41,720 nt of DNA from an uncultured Pelagibacteraceae bacterium (GTDB lineage Bacteria; Pseudomonadota; Alphaproteobacteria; Pelagibacterales; Pelagibacteraceae), in NCBI GenBank assembly GCA_902583295.1, contig CACHUY010000010.1, positions 1 to 41,720 on the forward strand, written 5' to 3'. Position numbers and translations under genes: made by a program. Positions 36,108 through 41,720 of the stretch are shown here, piece after piece. The notes beneath the pieces were generated by a model. That model searched no databases. It saw only the letters and a program-made list of their open reading frames with translations, and was not told the origin of the DNA. How positions within the stretch are numbered: the first letter of the stretch is position 1; every line of letters begins with the position of its first letter.

Positions 36108-37370
36108 GTGAAATTAAAACAAAAATTAAATATAAATTTTTTTATATTTATTTTATTTGTTTTTATAATTTATTTTTTAATTAAACATCAAATTATTTAT
36201 CCAACAATAATACCCATGATTTATAATGGAGGAGTTAATATTTTTGCTGATTGGTCAGTTTTAATTAATGCAAATATATGTTTTGATAAAGGATTTGACG
36301 TTTATTCTAATAATCCATGTGATCAATGGGGCAGAAAACATGTATATGGGAATATATTATTAAATATCCCTTTTATTCAAAGTTTTAAAAATTTTTATTT
36401 TTTTATATTTCCAATATTATTTAATTTATTATTTTTATACGTAACTATTAATTTCTTTAAGTTCAAAAATTACATCGAATATTTTATGATTTTTCCGTTT
36501 ATGCTAAGCCCATCAATAATACTTTCAATAGAAAGAGCAAATATAGATATAATTATTTTCTTAATTGTAGTTTTTATTTCTTTTAACAAAAAATTATTAT
36601 TTAATTATATTCCTTTACTTTTTGTAACATTATCAAAATTTTATCCAATATCTTTAGCCACTATCTTCTTATTTGAAAAAAAATTTTCAAAAATAATTTT
36701 AAATTTTATAGTATTTTTTATTTTAATAATATCGTTGTTGTATCTACAATATGATGACTTAGTGAAAATTTTTAACAATTCTAAACAATTTATAGGAGGA
36801 GGAATATATAACTTCTCATTCAATGGTCTAGCTTTATATATAACTAGTCTAAATATTATAATTGATAATAAAAATTTAAATTGGATAAAATACTTGTGTA
36901 TTTTTGTTTTCTTAATAATACCAATATTAATCACTTTAAGGTTCCAAATAAGATTTATTTTTAAAAATTATATTATTAAAGATAAATTGACTGAAAATAT
37001 CTATGAAAATAGACTTTATCTTTTATCCTCGGTTGTAATATTAAGCTGCTATTTTTTATTTTCTAACTATATTTATAGAGAAATTTTCTTTTTAGGATTA
37101 ATACCTTGGATACTTAAGGAAAGAGAAGTTAACTCAAATAAGAACTTTATAAATTTTTATTATTATATTCTTTGTACCAAGTTTGTTATTAGTTTTATAA
37201 TAACTTATATTATTAGAAATGAATATTTCCTTTTAATAAAACCAATCCTCATATTTATTAAGCATAGTTTTGATTTTTATTTAATTACAATAATTTTAAT
37301 ATTTTTATTATCATCAATTATTTTTTTCTATCAAAAATTGAGAAATAATCAGGTTCCACAAAATGTTTGA
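36108..37370 (+). CDS. Polytopic membrane glycosyltransferase-like protein (GT87-like)
   Basis: A 420-residue protein made almost wholly of hydrophobic helices (about ten). Recognisable pieces are a first periplasmic loop GGVNIFADWSVLINAN with Asp, DVYSNNPCDQWGRKHVYGN, and SPSIILSIERANIDIIIFL, where the ERAN/D pattern resembles GT87/DUF2029 polyprenyl-sugar-dependent transferases. The gene is visibly richer in A and T than its neighbours, uses many Ile, Phe and Asn codons, and starts with GTG. It may have been acquired or be evolving quickly. Its last 22 nt overlap selO on the other strand. The family is tentative. Confidence 0.55.
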   Translation: MKLKQKLNINFFIFILFVFIIYFLIKHQIIYPTIIPMIYNGGVNIFADWSVLINANICFDKGFDVYSNNPCDQWGRKHVYGNILLNIPFIQSFKNFYFFIFPILFNLLFLYVTINFFKFKNYIEYFMIFPFMLSPSIILSIERANIDIIIFLIVVFISFNKKLLFNYIPLLFVTLSKFYPISLATIFLFEKKFSKIILNFIVFFILIISLLYLQYDDLVKIFNNSKQFIGGGIYNFSFNGLALYITSLNIIIDNKNLNWIKYLCIFVFLIIPILITLRFQIRFIFKNYIIKDKLTENIYENRLYLLSSVVILSCYFLFSNYIYREIFFLGLIPWILKEREVNSNKNFINFYYYILCTKFVISFIITYIIRNEYFLLIKPILIFIKHSFDFYLITIILIFLLSSIIFFYQKLRNNQVPQNV

Positions 37371-38803
37371 TATTTCTCTTTTGATATTGGTGCTGGAGAT
37401 TGAAACTCCAAAATATCAATTTTAGGGCTATAGGGATTTTGTATCACTGATAATAATTTATATAGTGTTTCATAATTATTTTTATTTGCATTAGATAATG
37501 CTTCCTCTACCTTATGGTTCCTTGGAATAATGACTGGATTAACTTTTTTCATCAATTGAAATTGATTTTCTTTATTAGAATTGTTTAAATTTGATCGATT
37601 GTTCCATGCTTGTACCCATTCCATAAATCTTTTATCATTATAAATTTCATCCTTAATTGGCATATCCATTAAATAACAAAAAGTATTTGTATAATCTGCT
37701 TTACTTTCTTCCATCCAATTCAATAAGGAATTAACAAGTTTTAAATCATCTTTATTATCACCAATTAAACCAAGTTTAGATATCATCATATCCAACCATT
37801 TTTGTTCATAAATAGTTTGAAAGTTATCTATAATTTGAGTTGCAGTCTTAATAGCCTGGTCTTCATTTTTATCGATAAGAGGAATAAGACACTCAGCAAA
37901 TCTAGCTAAATTCCATTTAGCAATGGGTGGTTGATTAGAAAATGCGTATCTTCCAAATTTATCAATTGAACTAAAAACAGTTTTCGGATCATAGTGATCC
38001 ATAAAAGCACAGGGACCATAATCTATAGTTTCACCTGAAATCGCCATGTTATCTGTATTCATCACTCCATGAATAAATCCAACCCTCATCCAATTAACTA
38101 TTAGCTGACATTGTTTTTCAATTACTAGATTCAATAAATCTACAGCCTTTGTTCTCGATAATTTAATTTCTGGATAATGTCTATCAACTGTGTAATCAAC
38201 TAACATTTTCAATTCATCAATATTTTGTTTTGCAGCAATGTATTGAAATGTTCCAACTCGGATATGACTTGAGGCAACTCGTGTTAGTATTGCACCTTCT
38301 AATAAATTTTCCCTTACCACCTTTTCTCCAGTTTTAGTCACCGCAAGACTTCTCGTTGTTGGTATGTTTAATGAATGAATAGCCTCACTTATAATATACT
38401 CTCTTAGCATTGGTCCTAATGCAGCTCGACCATCTCCACCTCTCGAAAAAGAAGTTCTGCCAGATCCTTTGAATTGAATATCGTATCGCTTTTTTTGATT
38501 AGTTACATGTTCACCAATTAAAACTGCTCTTCCATCACCTAACATTGTAAAATGTCCAAATTGATGTCCAGCATAAGCTTGGGCTATAGAATTAGTTCCT
38601 TCAGGCAGAATATTTCCTGCAAATAGAGCAGATAATTCATTTTTATCTATTTTAGAAAAATCAAGCCCTAATTCCTTTGCTAAGTCTTCATTTAAGATAA
38701 CCAACTCAGGATTTAAAACTGAAACAGGTTTAATAATTTCCTTAAAAGCTTCTGGTAATTTTGAATAAGAATTATCAAAATTCCAATTAATATAGTTTTT
38801 CAC
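37349..38803 (-). CDS. selO: SelO family protein adenylyltransferase (YdiU)
   Basis: A 484-residue pseudokinase-fold enzyme that moves AMP from ATP to hydroxyl groups of target proteins. Core motifs are AQAYAGHQFGHFTMLGDGRA, FKGSGRTSFSRGGDGRAAL, GPMLREYIISEAIHSL and HGVMNTDNMAISGETIDYGP (catalytic and metal Asp/Asn residues). It ends YQTFCGT; bacterial members carry cysteine there, where some eukaryotic ones have selenocysteine. SelO is known to act on redox proteins during oxidative stress. The start is GTG at 38803. The gene lies 4 nt after msrA and is probably co-transcribed with it. Confidence 0.94.
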   Translation of the reverse strand: MKNYINWNFDNSYSKLPEAFKEIIKPVSVLNPELVILNEDLAKELGLDFSKIDKNELSALFAGNILPEGTNSIAQAYAGHQFGHFTMLGDGRAVLIGEHVTNQKKRYDIQFKGSGRTSFSRGGDGRAALGPMLREYIISEAIHSLNIPTTRSLAVTKTGEKVVRENLLEGAILTRVASSHIRVGTFQYIAAKQNIDELKMLVDYTVDRHYPEIKLSRTKAVDLLNLVIEKQCQLIVNWMRVGFIHGVMNTDNMAISGETIDYGPCAFMDHYDPKTVFSSIDKFGRYAFSNQPPIAKWNLARFAECLIPLIDKNEDQAIKTATQIIDNFQTIYEQKWLDMMISKLGLIGDNKDDLKLVNSLLNWMEESKADYTNTFCYLMDMPIKDEIYNDKRFMEWVQAWNNRSNLNNSNKENQFQLMKKVNPVIIPRNHKVEEALSNANKNNYETLYKLLSVIQNPYSPKIDILEFQSPAPISKEKYQTFCGT

Positions 38804-38807
38804 AAAT

Positions 38808-39383
38808 TTATAAGTTCCAAATATTATTTAAAATCTCTTCTCTTCTACATGCTGTTTTATATTCCAAATATCTCTGAAACTTTTTAACATAAAAATCTTG
38901 GTGGTAAACTTCAGCTTCGTAAAATTTATCAAAACTTCTTACGTAAGTAACAATCTCTTTGTTAAATTTGTTTTCTAATTCTTTTACACTATTTTCTATC
39001 AGTTTTTTTTCTTCATCATTTTGATAAAACGCGACTGATCTGTAGCTATATCCTTTATCGCAAAATTGCCCATAAGGATCAAAGGGATCTATATTTTTCC
39101 AAAAAATATTAAGTAATTCTTTAAAAGAAATGATTTCTTTGTCATAGACAATTTCAACAACCTCAAAATGACCAGTTTTACCATAAGTCACCTCTCTGTA
39201 GGTCGGGTTTTCTGTAGTACCCCCAGAGTAACCTGATATCACTTCTTCTACTCCACTTAATTTTTCATAAACTTCTTCCATACACCAAAAACATCCACCA
39301 GCAAAATATGCCTTACCCTTTTGATTAGCTTCAGCTGCAGTAATAAATGAGATAATAAAAAATATGATAGTAATAAATTTCAT
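38808..39383 (-). CDS. msrA: Exported peptide methionine sulfoxide reductase MsrA
   Basis: Reduces methionine-S-sulfoxide in oxidised proteins. The 191-residue protein starts with a signal peptide (hydrophobic residues 4-17, probable cut near AAEAN). The enzyme follows with the catalytic GGCFWCMEEVYEKLSGV, SGYSGGTTENPTYREV, GHFEVVEIVYD, FCDKGYSYRSVAFY and YHQDFYVKKF; the GCFWC cysteine is the nucleophile. The signal predicts a periplasmic enzyme that repairs exported proteins. It is followed by selO after 4 nt. Confidence 0.94.
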   Translation of the reverse strand: MKFITIIFFIISFITAAEANQKGKAYFAGGCFWCMEEVYEKLSGVEEVISGYSGGTTENPTYREVTYGKTGHFEVVEIVYDKEIISFKELLNIFWKNIDPFDPYGQFCDKGYSYRSVAFYQNDEEKKLIENSVKELENKFNKEIVTYVRSFDKFYEAEVYHQDFYVKKFQRYLEYKTACRREEILNNIWNL

Positions 39384-39421
39384 TAACTATCATAAACAAA
39401 AAACTTGAATTAAGTCTATGA

Positions 39422-39459
39422 TATTAAAGGTAGCTACTTTTAGTAAACTACCTTTAATA
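39422..39459 (-). terminator. 12-bp inverted repeat, likely terminator of fdh
   Basis: TATTAAAGGTAG (39422-39433) and CTACCTTTAATA (39448-39459) are perfect complements around a 14-nt loop. The hairpin sits between the fdh stop and msrA. The T-run needed for intrinsic termination is within and just after the stem (CCTTTAATATC on the minus strand), which is weaker than at recA, so it may be a terminator or an mRNA-stabilising hairpin. Confidence 0.55.
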
Positions 39460-39472
39460 AGTATTCTTTTGA

Positions 39473-40672
39473 TTATTTTTTCTTATATTTAGCCGCTTCT
39501 TCAGATCCACCTGTAGCTGATCCTTTACTGTATGAGTGAGCACCCATTCCAGCTAATTGGCCGTCTTTTACAATAAGATATTGATCTCTAATTTCACTAC
39601 CTTCAAAGAAACATTCCAAAATTTCTCTTACTCCATCAGCATATCTTGTTTGAGCCGATAATGAAGTTCCAGAAGTATGTGGTGTCATTCCATGATTTGG
39701 CATAGTTCTCCAGACATGATCATTTGGAGCTGGTTGTGGAAACCAAACATCTCCTGCATAACCACTTAACTGTCCACTTTCTAAAGCTTTTGCAATAGCC
39801 TCACGGTTACAGATTTTTCCTCTAGCAGTATTTACAATATAAGCACCTTTTTTCATTTTACTTATCATTGCATCATCAAATAAGTTTTCAGTTTCTGGAT
39901 GGAGAGGACAATTTATTGTGACTACATCACAGACTTTGACCATAGATTCTACAGACTCGTGAAAAGTTAAATTTAATTCCTTTTCAACACTGTCAGGTAA
40001 TTTATGTCTGTCAAAGTAATGTAAATGTACATCAAAAGGTTTCATCTTTCTAAGTGCATCTAAACCGATACGACCTGCAGCAACTGTTCCAATATGCATA
40101 CCCTCAACATCGTAAGATCTTTGAACTGCGTCAGCAATATTCCAACCACCCTCATTAACAATTCTATGTTGATTATGATAATCTCTTACCATTGAAACAA
40201 TCATCATAACAATATGTTCGGCAACTGATCTTGAATTACAAAATGTGACTTCTACAACATCAATTTTGTTATCCATTGCTGCTTGTAAATCAACATGGTC
40301 TGATCCTATTCCTGCAGTAATAGCCATTTTTAAATTTTTAGCTTTTGCAATTCTTTCTTTTGTTAAATAGTAAGGAAAAAATGGTTGAGATATAACTATA
40401 TCAGCATCAACGATGTGCTTATCAGCTTCACATCCTTCTCCATCTTTACTATTTGTAACAATAAATTCATGACCGTTAGACTCTAAATATTTTTTTAATC
40501 CTAATCCTCCTGAAACACATCCTAATAATTCACCTGGTGTGAAGTCTCTACCTTTTGGACTTGGTAAAGTCATTCCATCTGGATACTTTTCTAATTTAGG
40601 AAGATCGCTAAGTGGGTATGACTTTGGCATTCCACCTTTAGGATCATCATATAATACGCACAATATCTTCAT
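39473..40672 (-). CDS. fdh: NAD+-dependent formate dehydrogenase
   Basis: Metal-free enzyme that oxidises formate to CO2 with NAD+. It has 399 residues, full length compared with methylotroph enzymes. Signatures: QPFFPYYLTKERI (formate entry), TAGIGSDHVDL, NSRSVAEHIVMMI, the Rossmann turn GTVAAGRIG with an acidic LHYFDRHKLP that selects NAD over NADP, NTARGKICNREA (Arg) and WFPQPAPNDHVWRTMP (Gln). The tail GMGAHSYSKG...GGSEEAAKYKKK is characteristic. It provides NADH from one-carbon oxidation. AGGAGAG is a strong ribosome site; a hairpin follows the gene. Confidence 0.95.
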   Translation of the reverse strand: MKILCVLYDDPKGGMPKSYPLSDLPKLEKYPDGMTLPSPKGRDFTPGELLGCVSGGLGLKKYLESNGHEFIVTNSKDGEGCEADKHIVDADIVISQPFFPYYLTKERIAKAKNLKMAITAGIGSDHVDLQAAMDNKIDVVEVTFCNSRSVAEHIVMMIVSMVRDYHNQHRIVNEGGWNIADAVQRSYDVEGMHIGTVAAGRIGLDALRKMKPFDVHLHYFDRHKLPDSVEKELNLTFHESVESMVKVCDVVTINCPLHPETENLFDDAMISKMKKGAYIVNTARGKICNREAIAKALESGQLSGYAGDVWFPQPAPNDHVWRTMPNHGMTPHTSGTSLSAQTRYADGVREILECFFEGSEIRDQYLIVKDGQLAGMGAHSYSKGSATGGSEEAAKYKKK

Positions 40673-40747
40673 TTACTCTCCTGTATGTAATAAATATTAA
40701 TTCATTTTTGGCCATCTAACCTCATTTTTAATGGGCTAGCAAACAAA

Positions 40748-41212
40748 TTATTTCTTAGAGGGGTAATTTTTTTTTAAGATAAATCGATTGAGAATTATTG
40801 CAAAAATTAGAATGATTATTGAACCAGAAATCACAGGGGTCAATAAGTAGTCTACCGATACGCTACCCATTATGACTATAATGGGATTACCACCAGCTGG
40901 CGGATGAGTTACATTAAATAAAATCATTAATCCAACACCAAAACCTACAGCTAAAGGTATCGTTAAATATAAAGATAAAGGGATAAAGTATAAAACAATC
41001 ATTCCTACAATTGTTGTAAGGACGTGACCAAAGAAAACATTTTTAGGTTGTGCGAAAGGACTTTCTGGATATCCGTAGAGTAGCACCATAGAAGATCCAA
41101 AAGAAGCAATTAAAAATATTCCATACTCAGTTTTGTAAGTTAAAAGAGTAAGTATTCCAATTGTAATAATCGAAAAGAGTCCTGCGTAGAATGATTGCTT
41201 TAAATTTCCCAT
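40748..41212 (-). CDS. HPP family membrane protein
   Basis: A 154-residue protein with four to five membrane helices and the family motif FNVTHPPAGGNPIIVIMG (HPPAGG, about 103-114). The opening FYAGLFSIITIGILTLLTY and FLIASFGSSMVLLYGYPESP are also typical. HPP proteins have been linked to nitrite transport in cyanobacteria and plastids, but the substrate in other bacteria is unproven. It follows the SufU-like gene by 3 nt and is separated from fdh by 75 bp in which I see nothing certain. Confidence 0.85.
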   Translation of the reverse strand: MGNLKQSFYAGLFSIITIGILTLLTYKTEYGIFLIASFGSSMVLLYGYPESPFAQPKNVFFGHVLTTIVGMIVLYFIPLSLYLTIPLAVGFGVGLMILFNVTHPPAGGNPIIVIMGSVSVDYLLTPVISGSIIILIFAIILNRFILKKNYPSKK

Positions 41213-41215
41213 AAT

Positions 41216-41614
41216 TTAATTTGATACAATCTTTTTTAAAGCATTGAACGGAAGAAGAATACATTCTTTTCTTGATATATTTTTTTGATCAAATAATTTA
41301 CTTAAAAAAGACCATTTTTTTTCAATACTTTCCTGCTCTTTATTAAAAAAAGATCTTGCATAATCACACAGCTCTTTAATTTTGTTTTTTTTGGAGTTTA
41401 TCAAATTTTTTGACAATAGACTTGCAGAAGCCTGACAATAAACACATGATTTTCCCTGGTAGCCAAAATCAACAAGTTTTTCATTTTTAATGATTAACTT
41501 AATTTGAATTTCATCACCACATAAAGGGTTTTTAGATTTTGCAGCATGAGTGTAGTTTTTGATATTTTTGTTATTTTCTGTATCTGAAGCAATCTCTAAA
41601 ATTTTTAAATCCAT
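41216..41614 (-). CDS. SufU/NifU-N-like iron-sulfur cluster scaffold
   Basis: A 132-residue protein of the IscU/SufU fold. The three metal-binding cysteine sites are in place: SKNPLCGDEIQIKL near 28-41, YQGKSCVYCQASASLLSK near 53-70 and SRKECILLPFNALKK near 113-127. The CGDE and C-x2-C patterns and the RxxC-x-LP-x2-AL end fit SufU-type zinc or Fe-S scaffolds. It would accept sulfur from a cysteine desulfurase, but no other suf/isc gene is next to it. It is the first gene of a unit with the HPP gene. The 106 bases to the window edge contain no visible gene. Confidence 0.85.
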   Translation of the reverse strand: MDLKILEIASDTENNKNIKNYTHAAKSKNPLCGDEIQIKLIIKNEKLVDFGYQGKSCVYCQASASLLSKNLINSKKNKIKELCDYARSFFNKEQESIEKKWSFLSKLFDQKNISRKECILLPFNALKKIVSN

Positions 41615-41720
41615 ATAAACTTTTAATTTTATTTCATATATATCACTGATTTTATAATTAGATTTAAAATATATTTTTGTTGTAGAAAATTCTATTTAGA
41701 ATTAGATTTCGGCATATGAT

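Noticed and set aside
1..41720. tRNA, rRNA, CRISPR, insertion sequence or prophage.
   Set aside because: All gaps above 60 bases were read; none has a cloverleaf, repeat-spacer pattern or transposase-like frame. The only structured RNA found is the glycine riboswitch.

Overview
The window looks like a chromosomal segment of a streamlined marine alphaproteobacterium of the SAR11 (Pelagibacterales) type. The DNA is very AT-rich. Genes are packed with overlaps of 1-23 nt or gaps of a few bases, and no stretch of 300 bases lacks a gene. A tandem glycine riboswitch sits in front of gcvT, SOS boxes have the alphaproteobacterial GTTC-N7-GTTC form, and the gene set is dominated by core metabolism. 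No insertion sequence, prophage, CRISPR array, tRNA or rRNA was found. The assignment is inferred from these traits, not from a database search.

Layout. 1-1234: the end of a membrane glycosyltransferase and a GT2 glycosyltransferase (surface glycans). 1253-3840: a DUF1800/DUF1501 pair, the second protein with a Tat signal. 3841-5538: umuDC on the minus strand behind a LexA box and promoter. 5769-8357: a GFA-fold zinc protein, a glycerate-kinase-like P-loop kinase and a TolC-type outer-membrane protein. 8391-12381: recA with an SOS-like box and a strong terminator, then alaS. 12373-13587: icd on the minus strand. 13666-20968: a tight nine-gene run (psd, pssA, a glycosyltransferase, rlmE, a CBS-less guaB, a TPR protein, guaA, gloA-like, panB). 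20969-22917: terC-like, a TPR protein and pxpA on the minus strand. 22946-25429: pxpB, pxpC and an EamA transporter. 25434-29981: promoter, tandem glycine riboswitch and gcvT-gcvH-gcvP. 29988-33728: FAD oxidoreductase, DUF1365, Cfa-type methyltransferase and DUF3833 lipoprotein, apparently continuing the gcv transcript. 33729-34978: divergent SDR and TspO. 34980-37370: a DAO-family oxidoreductase and a very AT-rich membrane glycosyltransferase. 37349-41614, all minus strand: selO, periplasmic msrA, NAD-formate dehydrogenase, an HPP membrane protein and a SufU/NifU-N-like scaffold.

Themes. One-carbon and glycine metabolism recurs: glycine cleavage system, formate dehydrogenase, DAO/sarcosine-oxidase-like enzyme and GFA protein. 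Redox and photo-oxidative defence also recurs: the Cfa/DUF1365/FAD/DUF3833/SDR/TspO set, SelO and MsrA. DNA damage response is represented by recA and umuDC, both with recognisable operators. The most interesting regulatory hypothesis is that the glycine riboswitch governs not only gcvTHP but an eight-kilobase message that also carries the lipid-modification genes. The 3' strand of its last P1 helix ends two bases before the gcvT start codon.
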